This document shows positions 1-7,118 of a DNA stretch of 7,118 nucleotides, piece by piece. The DNA is taken from the NCBI GenBank assembly GCA_027295245.1, contig JAPULF010000439.1:1-7118 (forward strand), read 5' to 3'. A program made the position numbers and the translations under genes. The notes under the pieces are model-generated. The model searched no databases and had not been told where the DNA came from. It was given only the letters and a program-made list of their open reading frames with translations. Position 1 is the first letter of the stretch. Every line of letters starts with the position of its first letter. Source of the DNA: Planctomycetota bacterium (GTDB lineage Bacteria > Planctomycetota > Phycisphaerae > UBA1845 > UTPLA1).

Positions 1-61
1 TATGGCCGCGTCGGAAGGGGCCACGTCGCAAGGGGCCGACTCGCCCGCGGCCGGTCCGTGA
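1..61 (+). CDS. Possible C-terminal tail of an upstream gene (partial)
   Basis: From base 2 a frame reads MAASEGATSQGADSPAAGP and ends in TGA at 59-61. The codons mostly end in G or C, as in the real genes here. The tail contains an imperfect tandem 15-base unit encoding SEGAT then SQGAD, so it looks like a flexible Ala/Gly/Ser-rich terminus. If real, this gene converges on the minus-strand gene whose stop is at 66-68, leaving only four bases between them. There is too little sequence to name a product, and it could be chance open frame in GC-rich DNA. Confidence 0.3.
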   Translation, partial: MAASEGATSQGADSPAAGP

Positions 62-65
62 GTGT

Positions 66-608
66 TCAATCGTCGCGTTCCGTCTTCAGTGTCGCCTCGA
101 CGATGGCGGGGCCGCCGTCTTCGAATCGTTCGAGTGCCGTCGCTCCACCGTCGGCGTATTCGACGCGTTCCGCTCGGGTCCGATTCATCCAGTGGCGAAT
201 CGCATCGCTGCACACCGCGGGAAAGACCAGCCCGACCACGTGGGGCGGTTGCACGTCGGTGATTTTCTTCAGGGCGAGGTGGATTCGGCACGGCGGGGGC
301 GTTTCAAGGGCAGTCGTCTTGAGACGCTCGAACTCCGCACGTGCGTCGCGCACCTGCGCGAATGGCAGCAACAGGCAATCGGTTCCGACAAGGGCGGACT
401 TTTCCGTGCCCACCAGTTCCATCTTGCCGTCATCATACACGCGATGAATGCGATGAATGATGATCTCGTCTGCGGGATCACTCGACTCGGCACGATTCAG
501 TAACGCCGTCAATTCGTCGAACGTGATGCCGGTGTGCCTGATTCCACCGGCGACCACCACGAATCGGCCGACAAGTGAAGCGGGATCGGGTTTAGCTGTT
601 GAATCCAT
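66..608 (-). CDS. Hypothetical protein downstream of tyrS
   Basis: I do not recognise this 180-residue protein. A TTG codon at 611 precedes an in-frame ATG at 608; I chose the ATG. The ribosome-binding site is weak, an AAGAG-like stretch about 13 bases upstream. There is no signal peptide or membrane segment, so it is probably cytoplasmic. The N-terminal part contains a short hydrophobic strand (GRFVVVAGG) and then an alternating beta/alpha-looking stretch with IIIHRIHRVYDDGKMELVGTE. The middle has hydrophobic strands (DCLLLPFAQV, HVVGLVFPAV), and the C-terminus is acidic and ends ERDD. No catalytic motif is apparent. It starts 36 bases after the tyrS stop on the same strand, so it is probably cotranscribed with tyrS. 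It ends in TGA. Coding is supported by length, start context and composition, but the function is unknown. Confidence 0.72.
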   Translation of the reverse strand: MDSTAKPDPASLVGRFVVVAGGIRHTGITFDELTALLNRAESSDPADEIIIHRIHRVYDDGKMELVGTEKSALVGTDCLLLPFAQVRDARAEFERLKTTALETPPPCRIHLALKKITDVQPPHVVGLVFPAVCSDAIRHWMNRTRAERVEYADGGATALERFEDGGPAIVEATLKTERDD

Positions 609-644
609 CAAGTTCAGTGGCTCTTGATTGCGTTCGGTGCACGC

Positions 645-1916
645 TTAGCTCGGCTCGGCGCCGGGTTCAAGCTGCAATCTGACGGCCTCGCGTTTTCCGC
701 GTCGCAAGATGTCGCCGTGGCGGATGGCGATTTCTGTCGGCTGCTCGGCGACGACGTCGTCGTTGAGGCGAATGCCCTTTTGCCGGATCAACCGGCGTGC
801 CTCGCTGTTGCTTGCCGCGAAGCCGCACTCGACCACCAAACGAAACTTGTCGAATTGGCAAGCGGCGTCTTGCCCCGCACCGGGTTTGACAAGCGAATCG
901 GAGACCGTCTTGTTCGGAATGTCGTCGCGCATTCCGCCATCGACCATCACCTTTTGCCACAGTTCTTCTTCCGCATCGGCCGCGGCCTCGTCGTGGAATT
1001 GCGCCACGATGGTCTTGGCGAGCCGAACCTTGGCCTCGCGGGGATGGGTACGCGCGGGATCACACAGATTTTCTATTTTCTCGCGCGGCAGATTTGTGAG
1101 CAGGGCGTACCACTCGGGCATGAGGCCGTCGTCGATCCGCATGGTCTTGCCAAACATGTCCTTGGGCCCATCGGTTATTCCGATGTAGTTGCCGAGCGAC
1201 TTGCTCATTTTTTCGACGCCGTCGAGCCCGCGGAGGATCGGCATGATGACCACGATCTGCTTGGGCTTGCCGTGGCGGCCCATCAGGTCGCGCCCCAACA
1301 GGTTGTTAAAGGTCTGATCGGTACCGCCCAGTTCCACGTCCGCATCGATCATGACGGAGTCATACCCCTGCATCAACGGGTACAACAGCTCCGTCATGGC
1401 GATATCGACGCCCTCTTTGAGACGCTTTTTGAAGCTTTCGCGCTGGATCATTTGCGCGACCGTGACGTGGCCCGTCAGCCGCAGAATGTCCGCCAGATCG
1501 AGATCGGCCAACCACTCGCTGTTGTAACGTATCTCCAACTTGTCCTCGGACGTGTCCAAGACGTGACCGGCCTGATCGAAGTAGGTCTTGGCGTTGGCCT
1601 TGATCGACGCATCATCGAGAACGGGCCGGGTCTTGGTTCGGCCGGTCGGGTCGCCGATTCGAGACGTGAAGTCCCCGATGATCAGGACGGCCCGATGGCC
1701 GCAGTCCTGAAACTGCCGCATCTTCTGCAAGACCACGGTGTGCCCGAGGTGGATGTCGGGGGCGGTCGGGTCGAGTCCGAGCTTGACCCGTAATGGCCGC
1801 CCTTCGCGGCGGCACGATTCGAGTCGCTCTGTCAGATCGGCCTCGCTGTAGATCGCCTCGCAGCCGCGCTTCAGCCGGTCCATTTGTTCGTTCACGGTTG
1901 GAAAGCCGGGCTTCAT
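645..1916 (-). CDS. tyrS: Tyrosine--tRNA ligase (TyrRS)
   Basis: This class I aminoacyl-tRNA synthetase activates tyrosine with ATP and loads it onto tRNA-Tyr in the cytoplasm. The 423-residue protein has the usual bacterial length. The Rossmann catalytic domain opens with KLGLDPTAPDIHLGH, whose HIGH-class motif is HLGH at residues 56-59. The class I loop KMSKS is intact at 236-240. Other family hallmarks are GDFTSRIGDPTGR (about 81-93) and the ELGGTDQTFNNLLGRD stretch (195-210). A C-terminal S4-type RNA-binding domain spans about 360-415, around SNSEARRLIRQKGIRLND. The overall style fits the TyrZ-like branch of bacterial TyrRS; this subtype call is from memory of family sequences. The ATG at 1916 has only a short GGTGA-like element four bases upstream. 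The stop is TAA. No tRNA-sensing leader such as a T-box is visible in the 108-base upstream gap. The gene is divergent from the deacylase gene. Confidence 0.97.
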   Translation of the reverse strand: MKPGFPTVNEQMDRLKRGCEAIYSEADLTERLESCRREGRPLRVKLGLDPTAPDIHLGHTVVLQKMRQFQDCGHRAVLIIGDFTSRIGDPTGRTKTRPVLDDASIKANAKTYFDQAGHVLDTSEDKLEIRYNSEWLADLDLADILRLTGHVTVAQMIQRESFKKRLKEGVDIAMTELLYPLMQGYDSVMIDADVELGGTDQTFNNLLGRDLMGRHGKPKQIVVIMPILRGLDGVEKMSKSLGNYIGITDGPKDMFGKTMRIDDGLMPEWYALLTNLPREKIENLCDPARTHPREAKVRLAKTIVAQFHDEAAADAEEELWQKVMVDGGMRDDIPNKTVSDSLVKPGAGQDAACQFDKFRLVVECGFAASNSEARRLIRQKGIRLNDDVVAEQPTEIAIRHGDILRRGKREAVRLQLEPGAEPS

Positions 1917-1948
1917 GGTGTCACCGTTCCGCCGGCCATGGGTTCTCC

Positions 1949-1977
1949 GTGACCCTTCGCCGCCGACATGCTATTAT
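1949..1977 (+). promoter_or_regulatory. Predicted sigma70-type promoter of the deacylase gene
   Basis: TATTAT at 1972-1977 differs from the -10 consensus by one base. It is preceded by TGC, giving an extended -10. GTGACC at 1949-1954 matches four of six -35 bases with an ideal 17-base spacer. Transcription would start near 1984, about 40 bases before the ATG at 2025. The upstream ATG at 1968 lies at the edge of this -10 box, which argues against it as the start codon. Confidence 0.5.
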
Positions 1978-1978
1978 G
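1973..1978 (-). promoter_or_regulatory. Possible tyrS -10 element overlapping the divergent one
   Basis: On the minus strand these bases read CATAAT, one mismatch from the -10 consensus, nested in TACATAATA. It would give a tyrS leader of about 50 bases. The only -35 candidate, TTGCGA at 1994-1999, sits at a short 15-base spacing, so this is weaker than the plus-strand promoter it overlaps. If both are used, polymerase could occupy only one direction at a time. Confidence 0.28.
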
Positions 1979-2024
1979 TACGTTCGAATCGCATCGCAAT
2001 AGGGCGCTCAAACGAGGGTCGGTC

Positions 2025-3152
2025 ATGCCGAGAATGCTCGGGTGTCGAATCGGACTCATCGCGGGGGTATTTCTCCTTTGTTCGGGGTGCTTTGCGCCGC
2101 GTTCCTTCAAGCAGGTCAAACATCCGCGTGAAGGCAGGCCGCTGAACGACGAGATCTGCATCGTCTACTCCCAGCAATATCAGATCGGCATGCTCGGCCT
2201 GGAAAAGCTGCATCCCTTCGACATAAACAAGTATGCGAGAATCTACCTGCAACTGGTAACCGAGGGGTTGATTTGCCCGTCATGCGTTTTCGTTCCGGAG
2301 CCGATCGGCCGTGACCGGCTCTTGACGGTTCACACGCCCGACTATCTCGATCGCCTTCGAGACCCGGCGTGTCTCGCCGAATACCTGGAATTCGGCCCCC
2401 TGGCGTTTGCGCCTTCGGCCCTGGCCGATCTCGCGATACTGAAACCGTTTCGATGCGCCACCGGCGGCACGTTGCTGGCGGCCCGGCTTGCAGTGCGGTA
2501 CGGCAAGGCGATCAACCTGGGTGGCGGCTACCACCATGCCGAGCCCGACCGCGGCGGCGGCTTCTGCATCTACGCCGATATGCCGATCGCCATTCGCGTC
2601 CTTCAAGCCGAAGGCCTGATCGACCGAGTGCTCATTATCGATTTGGACGTCCATCAGGGGAACGGAACGGCCGTTTGCGTGGCGCGAGACGATCGGGTCT
2701 TCACGTTCGACGTGTTCGAAGAGGACATCTATCCCATTCCCAAAGAGTCCAACGATCTCGATGTTCCCATGCCTGCGTACACCACGGACGAGGACCTTCT
2801 CGCCGTCTTGTCGGAGAATCTCCCCGAACTCTTCGAGCGCGCCCGTCCGGACATCGTTTTTCTGCAGGCCGGCGTTGACGGCCTCGCCGGCGATCCGCTG
2901 GCTCACTTCCAACTGACTGCACGCGGGATCGTGGAGCGCGACCGACGGGTCTTCGCGGAGGCCGACCGGCGAGGCGTCCCGATCGTCATGACGCTCGGCG
3001 GCGGCTACAGCGAGGGCGCCTGGCAGGCCCAGCTTCAGAGCATCCGCTCGCTGATCAAGAACTACGGCATGCAGCATGGGGATCGAGGCCGGTCGGCGAG
3101 GCACCGGGCGGCGAGACGCCCGACGATCAAGGAAAGGGTCTATACAAAATAG
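2025..3152 (+). CDS. HDAC11-like (class IV) zinc deacylase with export or lipoprotein leader
   Basis: The product belongs to the arginase/deacetylase-fold histone deacetylase family, zinc amidohydrolases that remove acyl groups from lysine or polyamines. With the start at 2025 it has 375 residues. The start is supported by GAGGG at 2014-2018, six bases upstream, and by the promoter at 1949-1977. The match to class IV (human HDAC11) is close: GLEKLHPFD near residue 60, INLGGGYHH, and DRGGGFCIYAD near 175-185. Active-site residues are all present: His170-His171, zinc ligands Asp208 and His210 in DLDVHQGNG, Asp285 in AGVDGLAGDP, and Tyr328 in GGGY. Residues 1-21 form a leader with Arg3 and Arg8, a hydrophobic core and LCSG before Cys22, resembling a lipobox except that the -3 residue is Cys. 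The basic C-terminal tail has no known role. The substrate is unknown, and an extracytoplasmic location is inferred. The stop is TAG. Confidence 0.9.
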   Translation: MPRMLGCRIGLIAGVFLLCSGCFAPRSFKQVKHPREGRPLNDEICIVYSQQYQIGMLGLEKLHPFDINKYARIYLQLVTEGLICPSCVFVPEPIGRDRLLTVHTPDYLDRLRDPACLAEYLEFGPLAFAPSALADLAILKPFRCATGGTLLAARLAVRYGKAINLGGGYHHAEPDRGGGFCIYADMPIAIRVLQAEGLIDRVLIIDLDVHQGNGTAVCVARDDRVFTFDVFEEDIYPIPKESNDLDVPMPAYTTDEDLLAVLSENLPELFERARPDIVFLQAGVDGLAGDPLAHFQLTARGIVERDRRVFAEADRRGVPIVMTLGGGYSEGAWQAQLQSIRSLIKNYGMQHGDRGRSARHRAARRPTIKERVYTK

Positions 3153-3182
3153 CCGCCGTCTTTTTGTGTCACGGCCCTATTT
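3147..3182. terminator. Imperfect hairpin between convergent genes, possible bidirectional terminator
   Basis: AAATAG at 3147-3152 pairs with CTATTT at 3177-3182, and GCCGT at 3155-3159 pairs with ACGGC at 3171-3175. A small internal bulge separates the two stems and the apical loop is 11 bases. The stop codons of both convergent genes lie in or at the outer arms. Read on the minus strand the structure is followed by a T-rich stretch (TTTTGTATA). On the plus strand the trailing T-run is poor. It is a plausible but weak intrinsic terminator. Confidence 0.35.
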
Positions 3183-4544
3183 GGCGCGGCGTCCCTTCTT
3201 GTCCGGCGGATACCCGAATTTGACCTTGCCCGCGAGCGGGATGACCACTCGGGCGGTGAACAGCCTGTCGAAATCCCAACTTTGGGCGGCCTCCTCCAGC
3301 ATGACGCGGGCGTTGCGCGGGATGCGGCCGCGGAACCGTTCGCGTTTGTTTCGGATGATTCGCACCGGTTTGTCGAGGTCGACGAGCGAGTCGCTGAGGT
3401 ATAAGACGACGCGTCCGGTGCGGCGGGTCGTGAGGTCGATCGTTCGGCCCTTGCAGCGGCCCTCGACCAGTCCGAGCTGGGCAATGATGTACTTTCGTTG
3501 CGCGATGCGGGGGTCCTCGCCGGGTTCGACCGGTATGCGCAACTGATCGTTGGGCAACGGCTTGCCCTGCAATCGTTCGGAGGCCAGCCAATATGCCCGG
3601 CTCTGCTCGATGAGGCGATAGACCTGCCGAACGTGTTTGGGGAGTTTTCGGCGCTGGTAATCGAGTAGCGACGAGAACTTGTCGGGCGGCGGCACGATAC
3701 CGAAGTGGTCTTTGTCCGGATACTCGACGAATGCGAATCGCTTGAAATCGAGGCCGTCGATCACGCCCGACAGGTGGCGGTTCAAGGCGGCATTTCCGCC
3801 CTGCGGGTGTGGCTGACCGTCCGGGCCGAGGGTGTCCTGCCTTCCCCAGCAGAAAAGGATCGCGGTGTTCCGGCAGTTCGGCAGCAATTCTTCGTAGATC
3901 AACGTGTCGCCGACGACTTGCAGCGGCGTGGCAAGCGGCACGACGCCGGCGAAGCAATCCGAGTGCATCACCGTTGCCATCCAGGCGTTGTGGCTTCCCA
4001 GGGAATAGCCGATCAGATAGACGCGGTCGCTGTCGATGCGAAAGTGTCTTCTAAGGCCGTTCACGAGACTGCGCGGCCGGGCGGCGACGTGGCCCGGCTC
4101 CGTGAAGCCGATCGGGCCCAGGTCTTGGGGGGCCGCCACGATAAACTCGTCGACGCGTTCGGAGAGTATCTTCTTGGTGTATTGCAACATCGATCGGGCG
4201 GATTGGCCCCGGCCGTGAAGCGTGATTACGAGCGGCCATGCCTTATCGGGTTTGTACCCCTGCGGAATCCGTACCAAGACCTGCTTTTCCGATGATTGTC
4301 CTCGACGCAGGCGCACCGCGATCTCTCGCTCTCCGGCCGGTTGCGGTTCCCAGAGATTCAGTTTTCGAATGGTCGATGCCAACGCCTTTGTCGTCAGGCC
4401 GTCGGTCGAGAGGATTTTCTTCTGGATGCTGCGGCGCTTTGCCGTGGATCGGGCGAGGAAGTGTTCGCGCAGCAGTTCGTCGAGCCCCTTCTCACCGTTG
4501 CCGAGGGGCGAGGCGAGCAGTATGCACAGGATTGCAACCGGCAT
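3177..4544 (-). CDS. Secreted alpha/beta-hydrolase (esterase/peptidase-like) with C-terminal beta-rich domain
   Basis: This 455-residue serine hydrolase probably cleaves an ester or peptide bond outside the cytoplasm; the substrate cannot be read from the sequence. The ATG at 4544 follows AAGGTG with a five-base spacer. The N-terminus (MPVAILCILLASPLGNG) looks like a short signal peptide but lacks a positive n-region. After a helical segment the hydrolase fold starts near residue 85. It contains LVITLHGRGQSA (105-116, oxyanion region), the nucleophile elbow GYSLGS with Ser181, GRQD with probable Asp237, and DKDHFG with His280. This pattern resembles predicted-peptidase or polyhydroxybutyrate-depolymerase-type esterases. 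Residues about 355-440 (RTIDLTTRRTGRVVLYLSDS and onwards, then LDKPVRII and DFDRLFTARVVIPL) form an extra beta-rich domain that I recall from planctomycete hydrolases. The C-terminus is basic. It begins 49 bases after uppS, so cotranscription is likely. The stop is TAG. Confidence 0.85.
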   Translation of the reverse strand: MPVAILCILLASPLGNGEKGLDELLREHFLARSTAKRRSIQKKILSTDGLTTKALASTIRKLNLWEPQPAGEREIAVRLRRGQSSEKQVLVRIPQGYKPDKAWPLVITLHGRGQSARSMLQYTKKILSERVDEFIVAAPQDLGPIGFTEPGHVAARPRSLVNGLRRHFRIDSDRVYLIGYSLGSHNAWMATVMHSDCFAGVVPLATPLQVVGDTLIYEELLPNCRNTAILFCWGRQDTLGPDGQPHPQGGNAALNRHLSGVIDGLDFKRFAFVEYPDKDHFGIVPPPDKFSSLLDYQRRKLPKHVRQVYRLIEQSRAYWLASERLQGKPLPNDQLRIPVEPGEDPRIAQRKYIIAQLGLVEGRCKGRTIDLTTRRTGRVVLYLSDSLVDLDKPVRIIRNKRERFRGRIPRNARVMLEEAAQSWDFDRLFTARVVIPLAGKVKFGYPPDKKGRRAK

Positions 4545-4593
4545 GCCGACACCTTGGACCCCCCATCGACCACCCCGAGTCGTTTTTTCCCGC

Positions 4594-5352
4594 CTATTTG
4601 CTACTTGCGTGTCCGAAGCGGCGGTCCCGCCGGGCGTATTCCCGGAGTGCCGCGTAGAGTTCGTTCACGTGAAAGTCCGGCCAGAGCGCGTCCGTCACGT
4701 ACAACTCGGCATAGCTGATTTGCCACAGCAGGAAGTTGCTCACGCGCATCTCGCCCGCGGTGCGAATCAGCAAATCGGGGTCGCCCAGTCCGGAGGTGTA
4801 GAGCGCGTCCGTAATCGTTTGTTCATCCACGTCCTCCGGCGACATGGCGCCGTCGGCCACGCGTCGGGCGATCGAGCGCACCGCGTCCACGATCTCCACC
4901 CGGCTGCTGTAATTCAGGGCCAGACAGAGCTTCATGCCCGAGTTTCCGCTGGACATGGACACGGTCTCGTCCAGCTCGCGAAGGACCGGCTCCGGCAAAC
5001 CGGTGCGGCGGCCGATCTGTAACAGACGCACGTCGTTTTCCATGATCTCGTCGCGCTCCTTGATCAGGTAGCGGACGTACAGCTCCATCAGATGGGCAAT
5101 CTCTTCGATCGGACGATTCCAGTTTTCGGTGCTGAAGGTGTAGAGCGTAAGGCAATCGATGTGGAGCCGGGCGCATTGCGTGACAATCTCCCGGACGTTG
5201 GTCGCCCCCGCCTCATGGCCCTCGATGCGTTTCAGGCCGTGTTGGCGGGCCCAACGCCCGTTGCCGTCCATGATGATCGCCACCCGGCGCGGCAGCTTTT
5301 CGGGCGGGACACCCAGCTCGGCCATCGGATCGATTTTTTGGGCGGTCGCCAT
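4594..5352 (-). CDS. uppS: Isoprenyl transferase (undecaprenyl diphosphate synthase family)
   Basis: This cis-prenyltransferase condenses isopentenyl diphosphate onto farnesyl diphosphate to make the long polyprenyl carrier used for peptidoglycan and other envelope glycans, acting at the inner face of the membrane. The 252-residue length is typical. Family motifs are in order: IIMDGNGRWA with catalytic Asp29, GHEAGATNVREIV (45-57), YTFSTENWNRP (71-81), LALNYSSR (144-151), and GDPDLLIRTAGEMRVSNFLLW (190-210), where Arg197, Arg203 and Ser205 bind diphosphate. YAELYVTDALWPDF follows, with Glu216. The frame is open up to a TTG at 5448, but that would overlap purA by 77 bases with non-conserved residues. 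The ATG at 5352, 19 bases after the purA stop and with AAAGG 11 bases upstream, gives the family's normal N-terminus. The usual partner cdsA is not next to it; a secreted hydrolase follows instead. The stop is TAG. Confidence 0.96.
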   Translation of the reverse strand: MATAQKIDPMAELGVPPEKLPRRVAIIMDGNGRWARQHGLKRIEGHEAGATNVREIVTQCARLHIDCLTLYTFSTENWNRPIEEIAHLMELYVRYLIKERDEIMENDVRLLQIGRRTGLPEPVLRELDETVSMSSGNSGMKLCLALNYSSRVEIVDAVRSIARRVADGAMSPEDVDEQTITDALYTSGLGDPDLLIRTAGEMRVSNFLLWQISYAELYVTDALWPDFHVNELYAALREYARRDRRFGHASSK

Positions 5353-5371
5353 GAGGGTTCGTACCTTTCTG

Positions 5372-6703
<1,332 letters not shown>

Positions 6704-6874
6704 GCGACGCTCTTCCTATTCGGTTCTATGCCCGTATTGCCGACCACCGCGGAATCCCGCGCCCGGCTGCTCAACAGGCTAACCGCGCGACCCATGACTC
6801 TACAACCCGAACCCTCGGATTGCACGTGTGATCGGACTTCCGCCGCCGGACGTGCCGATCGGCGGCCGGGCGTG

Positions 6875-6880
6875 TAGAAT
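6875..6880 (+). promoter_or_regulatory. Possible -10 element upstream of the serine acetyltransferase gene
   Basis: TAGAAT differs from the -10 consensus by one base and lies about 70 bases before the ATG at 6948. The -35 region at a 17-base spacing (GTGCCG) is poor. An inverted repeat, GATCGG at 6830-6835 and CCGATC at 6855-6860, lies just upstream. The rest of the purA-facing gap 6704-6947 shows nothing I can name. Confidence 0.22.
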
Positions 6881-6947
6881 GGACCCTGTCACGATCCCGA
6901 CACTCGATGCAGCCGAGGCGCATCGAACAGAGGAGTCCGGCAGGCGC

Positions 6948-7118
6948 ATGATCGGCGAATTCGACATTGACGAGCGAATCAAGGAACTGGTTGACCGGAT
7001 CGTAGCGGGGTACAAGGCCGATCCTCGTACCAGTCACATCGGCCGCGGCTATCTCCCGAACCGCACCTAGATCATCGGTATCATCGATCTGCTGTTCGAA
7101 ATCGCCTATCCCGGTTAC
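6948..7118 (+). pseudogene. cysE: Serine O-acetyltransferase N-terminus interrupted by in-frame TAG (partial)
   Basis: Intact members acetylate L-serine with acetyl-CoA, the first step of cysteine synthesis. The frame reads MIGEFDIDERIKELVDRIV and continues through YKADPRTSHIGRGYLPNRT, then TAG at 7068-7070, then IIGIIDLLFEIAYPGY up to the window end. The pattern of IV.xY helix, D.RT.HI, LPNR, a hydrophobic helix and FPGY is the N-terminal helical region of the EpsC/CysE family. Both sides of the TAG match it in one frame, and the stop sits where Glu or Asp is usual; GAG to TAG is one change. I chose the ATG at 6948, with AGGAG 12 bases upstream, although an in-frame ATG at 6879 and a GTG at 6828 are possible. 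The catalytic beta-helix would lie beyond the window. It may be a nonsense-mutated gene or a base error; recoding is unlikely because TAG ends three other genes here. Confidence 0.75.

Noticed and set aside
624..1793. Open frame of 389 codons on the plus strand
   Set aside because: It is antisense to tyrS, which carries the full HLGH and KMSKS signatures. Long antisense frames are common in GC-rich coding DNA, and this translation has no recognisable motif.
1968..2024. Upstream ATG at 1968 adding 19 residues to the deacylase
   Set aside because: The ATG lies at the -10 box of the best promoter, has no ribosome-binding site, and would put a polar segment before the signal-like leader. The ATG at 2025 has GAGGG at six bases.
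2280..3104. Open frame of 274 codons on the minus strand
   Set aside because: It lies antisense within the deacylase gene, whose catalytic motifs are complete.
6748..6761. Small hairpin CGCGG-AATC-CCGCG upstream of purA
   Set aside because: It is only five base pairs in GC-rich DNA, with no T-run and no riboswitch-like surroundings, so it is likely chance.
6830..6860. Inverted repeat GATCGG / CCGATC with a 19-base spacer, a possible operator
   Set aside because: The arms are short and the spacing does not match a well-known regulator. GATCGG-like words recur in this window, so chance is a sufficient explanation.
7068..7070. TAG as a recoded amino-acid codon
   Set aside because: The deacylase, hydrolase and uppS genes all end naturally at TAG, so TAG functions as a normal stop here. 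No pyrrolysine-type context is visible. It cannot be fully excluded without the rest of the genome.

Overview
The window is GC-rich DNA, dense in genes, with housekeeping genes on both strands and a few lineage-type accessory proteins between them. Three things suggest a bacterium of the Planctomycetota or a neighbouring group: the high GC content, a bacterial HDAC11-like (class IV) deacylase, and a secreted alpha/beta hydrolase with an extra C-terminal beta-rich domain. This assignment is inferred from protein style. No rRNA or other phylogenetic marker is present.

Layout from left to right. Bases 1-61 probably hold the low-complexity C-terminal tail of a plus-strand gene. A minus-strand pair follows: tyrosyl-tRNA synthetase (tyrS, 645-1916) and, downstream of it, an unrecognised 180-residue protein (66-608). 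The 108-base gap 1917-2024 is a divergent promoter region. From it the plus-strand gene at 2025-3152 encodes a complete HDAC11-like zinc deacylase with a signal-peptide or lipoprotein-like leader. Its stop codon and the stop of the converging minus-strand hydrolase lie in the two arms of one imperfect hairpin (3147-3182).

The second minus-strand group reads purA (5372-6703), uppS (4594-5352), then the secreted alpha/beta hydrolase (3177-4544). Gaps of 19 and 49 bases suggest one operon. It joins AMP synthesis, the undecaprenyl carrier for cell-wall building, and an exported hydrolase. Divergent from purA, at the right edge, is the 5' end of a serine O-acetyltransferase gene (cysE/epsC type). 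It carries an in-frame TAG at 7068-7070, and recognisable family sequence continues in the same frame after it.

I see no phage, transposon, CRISPR array, tRNA or rRNA, and no multi-gene novel system. The two items most worth following are the obligatory export-type leader on the HDAC11-like enzyme and the nonsense codon in the serine acetyltransferase.
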